From assembly GCA_026414565.1 (NCBI GenBank), contig JAOAIT010000005.1, positions 1 to 38,454 of the forward strand: DNA of 38,454 nt, given 5' to 3'. Below, piece by piece: positions 16,861-24,855 of the stretch (its first letter is position 1; each line of letters starts with the position of its first letter). This DNA comes from Verrucomicrobiia bacterium (GTDB lineage Bacteria; Verrucomicrobiota; Verrucomicrobiia; Limisphaerales; Fontisphaeraceae). The notes beneath the pieces are model-generated. The model was not told the origin of the DNA and did no database searches. It saw only the letters and a program-made list of their open reading frames with translations. Both the position numbers and the translations under genes were made by a program.

Positions 16861-17831
16861 GTTTGCCCTTCACGCCGGCGGTGTATGAGCACGCGGCGCG
16901 GTTTGTGGGGCGGACGCCGTGGGAGGTGTCGCGCGATGCGGAGCTGTTGTATGCGGGGCATCGGGCGGCCTGGCTGGCCTACCGGCATACGCCGGTGGTG
17001 GTGGGGATTGATATTTACAATTTGGAGGCCGAGGCCTACGGGGCGCGGGTCACGGTGCCGGAAGGCAACGGCATACCGGCGATCCATGAGCCGTTGGTAG
17101 GGAGTCTGGAGGAGGGGCTGGCGCTGCGTCCATTTGATCCGCAGCGGGATGGGCGTCTGCCGATGGTGATTGGGGTGGGGCAGCGGCTGAAGCACGAGCT
17201 GCCCGAGGCGGATGTGCGAATACCGGTGGCGGGGCCGTTTTCGGTGGCGTTCAACCTGCGGGGCATACAGAACCTGTGCGAGGATGTGGCGTTGCGTCCG
17301 GAATTGACGGCGCGCTGGTTGATGCAACTGGCGGAGCATCAGGCCCGGTTTTGCCGGGCCATTGCGGCGGCGGGGCTGGAGATAGCCTTTTTTGAGTCGG
17401 CCGCGGCGCCGCCGCTGCTGTCGCCGCGGCAATTTCGTGAGGTGGAGCTGCCGGCGTTGAGGCGGATCCTGGCGCTGGCGGCCGAGATTGTGGGGCATCC
17501 TGTGCCGTGCATCATGGGGGGAGACACTTATCGCATTTATGACGACTTGATGTCCACCGGCACGCAATTTGTGGTGTGCAACGTGGAGACGGATCAGGCG
17601 GCGTTTGTGGCGCGGGCGCGGGTGGAGCATCCGCAGGTGCGGATTCGGGTGAACATGGACGCGGCGATTGTAGCGTGCGAGGAGCCGGAGCGGATTTACC
17701 GGGAGATAGATCGGATCGTGGCGCTGACGCGGGGGCATCCCAACTGCCTGCTGGGGACGGGCTGCCTGCCTTACGAGACCCCGCCGGCGAATGTGCAACT
17801 GATCAAGGATTATCTGGCGACTCTGCCCTGA
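16857..17831 (+). CDS. Uroporphyrinogen decarboxylase-superfamily protein of unknown substrate
   Basis: A 324-residue TIM-barrel protein of the URO-D / MtaA superfamily. It has the G-x-D-x-YNLEAEAYGA start segment and a C-terminal LLGTGCLPYETPPAN with Cys303, both typical of the superfamily. The HemE arginine-rich start (RQAGRY) is absent, so it is unlikely to be the haem-pathway decarboxylase. The spot where corrinoid methyltransferases have the zinc-binding H-x-C-G reads CIMGGDT (residues 218-224), so two zinc ligands appear to be missing. The start overlaps the NagB paralog stop by the ATGA arrangement, and the 3' end overlaps the convergent kinase-MurQ gene by 22 nt. The function is unknown; context suggests sugar metabolism. 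Confidence 0.8.
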   Translation: MSLPFTPAVYEHAARFVGRTPWEVSRDAELLYAGHRAAWLAYRHTPVVVGIDIYNLEAEAYGARVTVPEGNGIPAIHEPLVGSLEEGLALRPFDPQRDGRLPMVIGVGQRLKHELPEADVRIPVAGPFSVAFNLRGIQNLCEDVALRPELTARWLMQLAEHQARFCRAIAAAGLEIAFFESAAAPPLLSPRQFREVELPALRRILALAAEIVGHPVPCIMGGDTYRIYDDLMSTGTQFVVCNVETDQAAFVARARVEHPQVRIRVNMDAAIVACEEPERIYREIDRIVALTRGHPNCLLGTGCLPYETPPANVQLIKDYLATLP

Positions 17832-19639
17832 GCGGGACGGCGGCGGGCCAGCCGGCGGACGGCGTGGCGAATGTGCCAGTCGCAGTCCTGGAGGGTGGCG
17901 TGGGCGACTGCGGCGGAGACCCCGGCGAGCTGGGTGACGATGCGGACGGCGCGGGCGCGCAATTTGGCATTGGTGGGGCGCATGTCCACCATCCAATGGC
18001 CCAGGACCTTGCCGAGTTTTACCATGCTGAGGGTGGAGATGAGGTTGAGGGCGAGTTTGGTGGCGGTGCCGGCCTTGAGGCGGGTGGAGCCGGTGAGCAC
18101 TTCGGGGCCGGTGGGAAGGCACAGCGCATGGTGTGGTTGGTCTTCGGGGGGCAGTACGAGGCGCGGATTGCAATGGAGGAGGGCGGTGCGCGCGCCTTGT
18201 TGGCGGGCCTGGCGCAGGGCGGCCAGGACGAAGGGGGTGCGTCCGCTGGTGGCGATGCCAAGGACGACATCGCGGGGGGTGATGCCGCGGCCCACGATGG
18301 CAAGCCGGGCGGCCTCGACGTCATCCTCGGCGCCTTCCACGGCGTGAGAGACGGCAGGCGGCCCGCCGGCCATGATGGCTTGCACCATGTCCGGGGGGAC
18401 GCTGAAGGTGGGGGGGCACTCGCTGGCGTCGAGGATGCCCAGGCGTCCGCTGGTGCCGGCGCCGACATAAAAGAGGCGGCCGCCGTGACGGAAAGCACGG
18501 ACGACGTGGCGGATGAACTGCTCCAAATCGCGGGCGGCGGCGCGCACGGCGTGGGGAGTGTTTTGCTCCTCGCGCAACATCAATTCAATGGCGGCGGACA
18601 AGGGCAGGCGATCCAGGTGGCGGGAGCGGGGGTTGGGTTCTTCAGTGGGGGAGAGCACGGGGCTGAGTTTGAAGGGCGGCGGTGAAGGTGGCGCGGAGGC
18701 AGCAACTTGAGCCCCGGCCATTTGGGCGGCGAGGTGAACGGCGCCCCAGGCGCTTTCGCGGCCGAGTTTGACTACGCGGGCCTGGGGCCAGCGGGCGCGA
18801 ATTTCGCGGGTGACCAGGGCAGCAAAGCGGGGCTGTTTCAAGAGGGTGCCGCCGGCCAGGATAAACTCGACGCGGGCGCGGGGGGGCGCCATGCGCCGGG
18901 CACAGGCGGCGGCGTCGGTGGCGAGATGGATGGCGGCTTCGCGCAGGACGGCTTGGGCGTGGCGGTCGCGGTGATGGGCGGCGTCAAAGACGGTGACGGC
19001 GAGGGCCGCCATCTGGTCCTTGGTGGCGGTTTTGGCCCAGTCAATGAGGTCTTCGGGCACATTCAAATGGAGGCGGGCGAGGAATCGCGCGCCGAGGGAG
19101 GGCCAGCGGCGGGTGTGGTCGTAGATGGCGAGAGTTTGGCGCAGGGCGGTGAGGGCAATCCAATAGGCACTGCCCCAGTCGCCCAGCAGATGGCCCCAGC
19201 CGCCGGTGCGGATGCCGCGTCCGCCAGCCTGGCCGTAGCAGCAGGAGCCAGTGCCACTGAGGACGAGCACGCGGGGGAGGGGCTGGCGGGCGGGTTGAGC
19301 GGCCAGGGCGGTTTCCAGGTCGTTGGTGGCCAGGCAGGGCACATTGGGCCAGCAGCGGGCGGCGGCGCGGCGGATGCGCTCGCGGTCAGATTCCAGGCGC
19401 GCGCCGGGCAAACCGATGGCCACGGCGTCCGGGCGGGGGAAAAGATGGGCGATTTCGGCGAGGAGGCGGGACAACTGATCATCGGAAAGCAAATGGAGGT
19501 TGGCCGGGCCGCCTTCCCAGCGCTGGACTTGCCGGCCATGGACAAACAGGGCGACGGTGGAGGTGCCGCCGCCTTCGATGCCCAGCAGTCTGGGGGAATT
19601 GGGTTTGTGGGCCGGCGTCAATGCCATGGGGCCCATCAT
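17810..19639 (-). CDS. murQ: Fused BadF-type amino-sugar kinase and N-acetylmuramic acid 6-phosphate etherase
   Basis: A 609-residue two-domain protein. Residues 17-310 form a BadF/BadG/BcrA/BcrD-type kinase: LGIEGGGTST, VLSGTGSCCYG, GGWGHLLGDWGSAYW and ILAGGTLL. A linker rich in Ala, Pro and Ser (311-330) follows. Residues 331-600 are a full-length MurQ: TEEPNPRS start, GAGTSGRLGILDASECPPT with E407, AVEGAEDD with E438, SGRTPFV, GPEVLTGSTRLKAGTA and STLSMVKLGKV. MurQ cleaves the lactyl ether of MurNAc-6-phosphate to give GlcNAc-6-phosphate and D-lactate. The kinase half resembles the MurK type, which phosphorylates MurNAc and GlcNAc, so one protein could do both steps (inference). Start codons at 19639, 19636 and 19627 are all possible. 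It follows cysA by 74 nt on the same strand. Confidence 0.9.
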   Translation of the reverse strand: MMGPMALTPAHKPNSPRLLGIEGGGTSTVALFVHGRQVQRWEGGPANLHLLSDDQLSRLLAEIAHLFPRPDAVAIGLPGARLESDRERIRRAAARCWPNVPCLATNDLETALAAQPARQPLPRVLVLSGTGSCCYGQAGGRGIRTGGWGHLLGDWGSAYWIALTALRQTLAIYDHTRRWPSLGARFLARLHLNVPEDLIDWAKTATKDQMAALAVTVFDAAHHRDRHAQAVLREAAIHLATDAAACARRMAPPRARVEFILAGGTLLKQPRFAALVTREIRARWPQARVVKLGRESAWGAVHLAAQMAGAQVAASAPPSPPPFKLSPVLSPTEEPNPRSRHLDRLPLSAAIELMLREEQNTPHAVRAAARDLEQFIRHVVRAFRHGGRLFYVGAGTSGRLGILDASECPPTFSVPPDMVQAIMAGGPPAVSHAVEGAEDDVEAARLAIVGRGITPRDVVLGIATSGRTPFVLAALRQARQQGARTALLHCNPRLVLPPEDQPHHALCLPTGPEVLTGSTRLKAGTATKLALNLISTLSMVKLGKVLGHWMVDMRPTNAKLRARAVRIVTQLAGVSAAVAHATLQDCDWHIRHAVRRLARRRPAQGRVAR

Positions 19640-19713
19640 TTGGCGGAAAAGGCCGTCTGGCAAGCGCAAGTATAGCTCCCGGCGGCGGGAGGGGGGCACG
19701 GGACGTGGCGGTC

Positions 19714-20817
19714 TTAGATGCCTTCGCCCAGGTTGGGGGGCATTTCGATGATCTGGCTGGTTTCGGGGGGAAGGGGCGCGCCTTCCTGGGCGAGGATGCG
19801 GTAGGCTTTGATTTGGAAGGAGACCTCGCAATTATCATGGAGGCCCAGGGCGTTGTATTCCTCCTTGGTCATGCGGGCGCGGAGGGTGAGGCCGGAGGGG
19901 AGCTCCAGTTCAAGGCGCAGCATGATGCCGAGGAAGAACGTGTGGCGGAGGACGGCGCGATAACGGTATTGGGTCAGGTCGGGGGAAATTTGCACGGCAT
20001 AGGGCCGGAAGCCGATGCGCATGGCCTGGCCTTCATTCAGGCCGTGGGCGGGGAATTCCAATTCGCCGCAGCGGGCGCGGCCGTTTTGGACGACTGTTTC
20101 CAGCACGTTCATGACGCCGACGAAGCGGGCCACGAATTCGTTGGCCGGCTGCTCGTACACCTCGCGGGGGGAGCCGATTTGTTCGAGGCGGCCGCGGGAG
20201 AAGATGGCGATGCGGCGGCTGACCTCCATGGCCTCCTCCTGGTCGTGCGTGACGAAGATGGTGGTGAGGTTCAGTTCGTCGTGGAGGTGCACGAGCCATT
20301 CGCGGAGCTCCTGGCGGATTTTGGCGTCCACGGCGCCGAAAGGCTCGTCGAGGAGGAGCACGCGGGGCTGGATGGCGAGGGCGCGGGCAATGGCGACGCG
20401 CTGGCGCTGGCCGCCGGAGAGCTGGTGGGGGTAACGCTGGCTGAGGCCCTCGAGGTCAAACAGCTTCAACAATTCCTGAACGCGGCGGGCCTGGTCGGCG
20501 GGTTTCCATTTTTTGATTTTGAGGCCGAAGGCGATGTTGTCAAAGACGTTCATGGTTTTGAAGAGCGCGTAATTTTGAAAGACGAAGCCGATGTTGCGGC
20601 GTTGGACGGGGACGTGATTGACGCGCTCGCCATGGATGAAGATGTCGCCTTCGGTGGGTTCCTCGAGGCCGGCGATCATGCGGAGGACGGTGGTTTTGCC
20701 GCAGCCACTGGGGCCGAGGAGGGCGAGCAGCTCGCCGTCCTGGACTTCGAGGTTGACGCGGCTGACGGCTTCGACGTTGCCAAAGCGTTTGGTGAGATTG
20801 CGGAGTTGGATGCTCAT
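19714..20817 (-). CDS. cysA: Sulfate ABC transporter ATP-binding protein CysA
   Basis: A 367-residue ATPase that powers sulfate/thiosulfate uptake at the inner membrane. Walker A GPSGCGKTT (35-43), Q-loop QNYALF, signature LSGGQ (133-137), Walker B VLLLDEP (153-159) and the THDQEEAMEV H-loop are all intact. RKNIGF-like VQRRNIGFVFQ and the C-terminal regulatory part (from about 235, with RIGFRPYAVQ) are typical of CysA-type importers. Its start overlaps the cysW stop by 4 nt, so the two are coupled. It is the last gene of the sbp-M14-cysT-cysW-cysA set. Confidence 0.93.
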   Translation of the reverse strand: MSIQLRNLTKRFGNVEAVSRVNLEVQDGELLALLGPSGCGKTTVLRMIAGLEEPTEGDIFIHGERVNHVPVQRRNIGFVFQNYALFKTMNVFDNIAFGLKIKKWKPADQARRVQELLKLFDLEGLSQRYPHQLSGGQRQRVAIARALAIQPRVLLLDEPFGAVDAKIRQELREWLVHLHDELNLTTIFVTHDQEEAMEVSRRIAIFSRGRLEQIGSPREVYEQPANEFVARFVGVMNVLETVVQNGRARCGELEFPAHGLNEGQAMRIGFRPYAVQISPDLTQYRYRAVLRHTFFLGIMLRLELELPSGLTLRARMTKEEYNALGLHDNCEVSFQIKAYRILAQEGAPLPPETSQIIEMPPNLGEGI

Positions 20818-21743
20818 GCGTTCCCTGAATGCCCGGAATTATTTGGCGGCGGGGTTTCGGCGCCTTGCTGGGCCAGCAGCTCCTCGCGGGCCACGCGCCA
20901 CTCCAGCCAGGTTTTAATGACAAGGGTAAGGAGGGCCAGGAGGGCCAGGAGGCTGGCGACGGCGAAGGCCCCGGCCGCATTGTATTCGTTGTAAAGTTTT
21001 TCCACCCGCAGGGGGAGGGTGTCGGTCAAGCCGGCGATGTGACTGGAGACGACGGAGACGGCGCCAAATTCGCCCATGGCGCGGGCGTTGCAGAGGATGA
21101 TGCCATAGAGCAGGCCCCATTTGACGGAGGGGAGCGTGACATGCCAGAAGGTGCGCCAGCCGCTGGCGCCGAGGGTGAGGGCGGCCTGTTCCTGGTCTGA
21201 ACCGGCGGCCTGCATGACGGGAATAAGCTCGCGGGCGACGAAGGGGAAGGTGACAAACAGCGTGGCGAGCACCATGCCGGAGACGGAGAAGACGATGTGG
21301 ATGCCGCGGTCGCGCAGCCACTCCCCCAGGAAGCCCTGAGCGCCGAAGAGGACAACGATCATCAGGCCGGAGACGACGGGGGAGACGGAGAAGGGGAGGT
21401 CAATCAGGGCGGTCAGGATGGACTTGCCGCGGAACTCAAATTTGGCGATGGCCCAGGCGGCGGCCAGACCGAAGAGGCAATTCAGGGGGACGCAGATGGC
21501 GGCGATGGTGAGGGTTAGCTTGATGGCTGCCAGCGTGTGGGGGTGGGTGATGGACTGTTGGTAGTAGTGCCAGCCCCGGCTGAGGGCCTGGGCAAAGACA
21601 TTGGCCAGGGGCAGAAAGAGAAACACGACGGCAAAGGCCATGGCCAGGAGGGTCAGCCCCCAGCGGACCCAGGCGGGTTCATCCGTGCTGCGGCGCAAGG
21701 CCCGGCGGGGCGCGTGCATTTGACTTTTGACGTGGCCTGCCAT
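20814..21743 (-). CDS. cysW: Sulfate ABC transporter permease CysW
   Basis: A 309-residue inner-membrane permease with about six hydrophobic segments, starting with WGLTLLAMAFAVVFLFLPL. The cytoplasmic EAA-type loop that contacts CysA is seen in EQAALTLGASGWRTFWHVTL. IDLPFSVSPVVSGLMIVVLFG and GEFGAVSVVSSHIAG are typical of CysW. The C-terminal tail ends in a short charged segment. It follows cysT by 15 nt and overlaps cysA by 4 nt. Pairing with CysT as a heterodimer is expected from the family. Confidence 0.92.
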   Translation of the reverse strand: MAGHVKSQMHAPRRALRRSTDEPAWVRWGLTLLAMAFAVVFLFLPLANVFAQALSRGWHYYQQSITHPHTLAAIKLTLTIAAICVPLNCLFGLAAAWAIAKFEFRGKSILTALIDLPFSVSPVVSGLMIVVLFGAQGFLGEWLRDRGIHIVFSVSGMVLATLFVTFPFVARELIPVMQAAGSDQEQAALTLGASGWRTFWHVTLPSVKWGLLYGIILCNARAMGEFGAVSVVSSHIAGLTDTLPLRVEKLYNEYNAAGAFAVASLLALLALLTLVIKTWLEWRVAREELLAQQGAETPPPNNSGHSGNA

Positions 21744-21758
21744 GGGAGTTGTTGGGGG

Positions 21759-22583
21759 TTATTCCTGGAAACGTCCGGCCCAGCGTTCGATGGTATTGAC
21801 GACGGCCAGGAGGACGAAGGAGACGGCCAGCAGCACCACGGCCATGGCCATGGCACCGAGGTAGTTGTATTCCTCCAGGCGGGTGACAATGAGGTAGGGG
21901 GCGATCTCGGTACGGTAGGGGAGGTTGCCGCTGATGAAGACGATGGAGCCGTACTCTCCGATGGCGCGGGCAAAAGACAGGGCGAAACCGGTGATCATGG
22001 GTGGCAGGAGCATGGGCGCGATGACCCGGGTAAAGGTACGCCAGCGGCCAGCGCCCAGGCTGGCGGCGGCCTCCTCGACATCGCGTTCGAGGGAGGAGAG
22101 CACGGGTTGGAGGGTGCGGACCATGAAGGGCAGACCGACGAAGGTCAGCGCAATGACGACCCCCAGGGGGGTGAACGCGCCCTTGATGCCCAAGGGCACG
22201 AGGTAACGGCCGAGCCAGCCGTTTTCGGCAAACAAACTGGCCAGCGTCAGCCCTGCCACAGCGGTGGGCAGGGCGAAGGGGAAGTCCACCAGGGCATCCA
22301 CGAGCCGGCGGCCGGGGAATTCGTAGCGGGTGAGGACCCAGGCCAGAAGGGTGCCGAAGAGGGCGTTGATGAGGGCGGCGCACAAAGAAGCGCCGAAGGT
22401 CAGGCGGTAGGCCGCCAGGGCGCGTTCACTGATGGCTTCGCGCCAGAAGTCGGACCAGCTCAGCTCCGCGACCCGCCAGAGCAGGGCGCCGATGGGCAGC
22501 AGCACCACCAGGCTCAAGTAAAAGAGCGTGAAGCCCATCGTCAGGCCGAAGCCGGGCAGCAGGGTGGTTTTGCGCGTGGACAT
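21759..22583 (-). CDS. cysT: Sulfate ABC transporter permease CysT
   Basis: A 274-residue inner-membrane permease with a first membrane segment TLFYLSLVVLLPIGALLW, the DALVDFPFALPTAVAGLTLA segment characteristic of CysT (CysU), and the EAA loop EEAAASLGAGRWRTFTRVI. GEYGSIVFISGNLPYRTEIAP is also typical. It sits 49 nt downstream of the M14-type hydrolase gene and 15 nt upstream of cysW, in one minus-strand run from sbp. Confidence 0.93.
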   Translation of the reverse strand: MSTRKTTLLPGFGLTMGFTLFYLSLVVLLPIGALLWRVAELSWSDFWREAISERALAAYRLTFGASLCAALINALFGTLLAWVLTRYEFPGRRLVDALVDFPFALPTAVAGLTLASLFAENGWLGRYLVPLGIKGAFTPLGVVIALTFVGLPFMVRTLQPVLSSLERDVEEAAASLGAGRWRTFTRVIAPMLLPPMITGFALSFARAIGEYGSIVFISGNLPYRTEIAPYLIVTRLEEYNYLGAMAMAVVLLAVSFVLLAVVNTIERWAGRFQE

Positions 22584-22632
22584 TAGTTTGGCAATCTAGC
22601 TTTTGTCTAAGGTTTTTTTGAAGCGCTGCCAA

Positions 22633-23484
22633 TTACAAATTGGCGGCGTAGGCGATGAACTGGCGATATTCGGCCAGCAACGTGAGGACTGCCTGTGCCA
22701 GCGCCTCGAGTTTGGCGGGCAAAGCGCCAGCGCGCGGACTTTCGAGGATGACATCAAAGGGCTGCGGGCTTTGGTCCGGGGGGCCATGCAACACGCCGGG
22801 GAAACCCTCGCGGATGATTCCGTCGCGGGCGGGAAAGCCGTCAATGATGGTGGCGCGATTGAGGGGCACAAACTTTTCCGCCGCCGCCAGGGCCGGGGGC
22901 AGGAGGTGCTCACTCAGTGAAGCGCCGCTGGCATAGCCGTAGAAGCCGGGGCTGGTGTCGTCGGTGTGCAAGGCAATGAGGCCATGCAGACGGTGGGAGC
23001 GCAGCTCGGCCTCCAGGAGTTGTACTTCGGGTTCCGCGCTGCCGCGCCAGAATTCGCGGTTGAGGTCCCGGCCGGAGGCGGATTCGCGGGTGCCGGCGGC
23101 GAGGCCGGTGGGGTTGCAAAGCGGATAGACATAGAGACAATAGCCTTCGGCCAGGGCGGGTTGACGGGCGCAACGCTCCAGAAGCTCCAAGGCGGCCAGC
23201 ACACCCTCCGGTTCATCCCCGTGCAGGCCGGCGAAGATGGCGATGCGGAGGGGGTCGGCGCCGGTTTGAGGTCCAAGGAAAATGAAGCGGGGAAGCTCGA
23301 TGGTGAGGGGGCCGTTGGAGGCGGTGGATTTTAATGGGGCAAGGTCCAGGAAGGCGGGGTGATGAGCCGCCAGGTTATGGAGCGTGGCAAGACGCTGTTG
23401 GATGAGGGCGCATTCGTGCATGAGCTGATGACGACTGATTGTGTCGTGATTATGCGGTGGAGCAATGAGAGATGCAAGTGGCAT
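22633..23484 (-). CDS. M14-type zinc hydrolase (succinylglutamate desuccinylase/aspartoacylase-like)
   Basis: A 283-residue protein of the M14 metallopeptidase / aspartoacylase superfamily. The zinc ligands H88 and E91 lie in GLHGDEPEG, and the third ligand H173 in ALHTDDTSPG. The substrate-binding NPTG...R...GRDLNREF pattern and a late catalytic Glu (E248 in DVILESPRA) complete the active site. There is no clear signal peptide, so it is probably cytoplasmic. Members cleave carboxy-terminal residues or N-acyl amino acids. It lies inside the sulfate operon, 11 nt after sbp and 49 nt before cysT, which is not where such a gene is usually found. The start at 23484 is the first ATG; 23421 is an alternative. 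Confidence 0.85.
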   Translation of the reverse strand: MPLASLIAPPHNHDTISRHQLMHECALIQQRLATLHNLAAHHPAFLDLAPLKSTASNGPLTIELPRFIFLGPQTGADPLRIAIFAGLHGDEPEGVLAALELLERCARQPALAEGYCLYVYPLCNPTGLAAGTRESASGRDLNREFWRGSAEPEVQLLEAELRSHRLHGLIALHTDDTSPGFYGYASGASLSEHLLPPALAAAEKFVPLNRATIIDGFPARDGIIREGFPGVLHGPPDQSPQPFDVILESPRAGALPAKLEALAQAVLTLLAEYRQFIAYAANL

Positions 23485-23495
23485 GTGTTTTTGAA

Positions 23496-24635
23496 TTATT
23501 GGGATTTGAACTTGCGGCGAAGCATCTGGTCGAATTCGCCGTTTTCGGCAAAGTGCCTTTTTTGGGCGGCCTGCCAGCCGCCGAAGATTTGGTCCACGGT
23601 GACCAGGCGGGTTTCGGGGAATTGGTGGCGGAATTTCTGCAGGACTTCGGGGTTGCGGGGGCGGAAGAAGTGGCGGGCGGCGATTTCCTGGGCTTGCGGG
23701 GTGTAAAGGAATTCCAAGTAAGCGCGGGCGAGGTCGAGGGTTTTGCGGCGCGCGGCGACGCGGTCCACGACGGCGACGGGAGGTTCGGCCAGGATGCTGA
23801 GGGAGGGGACGACGATTTGGACTTTGCCCTTGCCGGCTTCGCGCAGGGCAAGGAGGGCTTCGTTTTCCCAGGCGATCAGGACGTCGCCAATGCCGCGTTG
23901 GATGAAGGTGGTGGCGGCGCCGCGGGCACCGGAGTCCATGATGGGGGTGTTTTGGTAGATGGCGGTGACGAATTCGCGGACTTTGGATTCGTCGCCCTGA
24001 AATTTTTCGAGGGCGAAGGCCCAGGCGGCGAGGTAATTCCAGCGGGCGCCGCCGGAGGTTTTGGGGTTGGGGGTGACGACTTTGACATCGGGGCGGATCA
24101 GGTCGGGCCAGTCGCGGATGCCTTTGGGGTTACCCTGCCTGACGAGGAAGACGATGATGGAGGTGTAAGGGGAGCTGTTGTGGGGCAGGCGTTGCTGCCA
24201 GTTGGTGGGCAGGAGCCGGGCTTTTTCGGCGATGGCATCAATGTCATAGGCCAGGGCCAGGGTGACGACGTCGGCATCGAGGCCGTCAATGACCGCACGG
24301 GCCTGTTTGCCGGAGCCGCCATGGGACTGGAGAATGTTGATTTTCTGGCCCGTTTTATCCAGCCAGAGCCGGGAGAAGACCTGATTAATTTCGGTGTAAA
24401 ACTCGCGCGTTGGATCGTAGGAGGCGTTGAGGAGGCGGGTTTCGGTGGCCGCGTGCAGGGGAAGGGGGAGCAGGCCGGCAAGGGCGAGACTCAAGGCCAT
24501 CCATAGAACGAAGAGCGATTGCCGGGAGGGGATGGTGGGCGGGGCATGAAGGGGACGAAGCCAAACGGCCGGGCGCGGCCCGTGGGGGCGGGCCTGGCTT
24601 TGGGCCAGTGCTTGATTTGTTGTCTGTGGCTTCAT
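23496..24635 (-). CDS. sbp: Periplasmic sulfate-binding protein
   Basis: A 379-residue solute-binding protein that captures sulfate for the CysTWA transporter. The mature part shows the Sbp/CysP family signatures: [71 protein letters not shown] and ENEALLA. The signal region is long: the hydrophobic core ([20 protein letters not shown]) begins only at about residue 41, after a basic, Pro-rich stretch. No other in-frame start leaves an n-region, so the ATG at 24635 is kept. It is first in the operon and divergent from the Rrf2 regulator. Confidence 0.92.
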   Translation of the reverse strand: MKPQTTNQALAQSQARPHGPRPAVWLRPLHAPPTIPSRQSLFVLWMALSLALAGLLPLPLHAATETRLLNASYDPTREFYTEINQVFSRLWLDKTGQKINILQSHGGSGKQARAVIDGLDADVVTLALAYDIDAIAEKARLLPTNWQQRLPHNSSPYTSIIVFLVRQGNPKGIRDWPDLIRPDVKVVTPNPKTSGGARWNYLAAWAFALEKFQGDESKVREFVTAIYQNTPIMDSGARGAATTFIQRGIGDVLIAWENEALLALREAGKGKVQIVVPSLSILAEPPVAVVDRVAARRKTLDLARAYLEFLYTPQAQEIAARHFFRPRNPEVLQKFRHQFPETRLVTVDQIFGGWQAAQKRHFAENGEFDQMLRRKFKSQ

Positions 24636-24855
24636 GTCAAGCCGGTTGACAGCGTTAAGATAAAACTAAATCCTACCATGTCAATGTATTATTTTAACAT
24701 TTATAAATCACTCAACAACAGCGTATTGAAAGTGAATAAAGAAAATAAAATTGAAAAATACAATAAATATATGTAAATTGATGGCGTTAAAAAATTCGTA
24801 GAACAGGCGCCGGGAAAAGGCCGGTGGCGTTTGAATTTCTGCGGTTTATGGAATT
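24636..24855. promoter_or_regulatory. AT-rich divergent control region between sbp and the Rrf2 gene
   Basis: This 220-nt spacer is very AT-rich (about 24655-24790) in an otherwise GC-rich window. It contains TTGACA/TGTCAA three times: an inverted pair TGTCAA-N5-TTGACA at 24635-24651 beginning at the last base of the sbp start codon, and TGTCAA at 24679-24684. A weak promoter for the Rrf2 gene (TTGAAA 24751-24756, N17, TAAATT 24774-24779) is possible. The short ORF-like frame in this stretch is not considered a gene. Confidence 0.55.
24657..24684 (-). promoter_or_regulatory. Candidate promoter for the sbp-cys operon
   Basis: On the minus strand TTGACA (24679-24684) and TATCTT (24657-24662) are 16 nt apart. 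Transcription would begin near 24650, inside the TGTCAA-N5-TTGACA inverted repeat and about 15 nt before the ATG. A protein bound to the repeat would block the promoter. Confidence 0.4.

Noticed and set aside
24519-24776. Short + strand frame covering the sbp start and the AT-rich spacer
   Set aside because: It runs through the divergent control region, is partly antisense to sbp and has no recognisable features.
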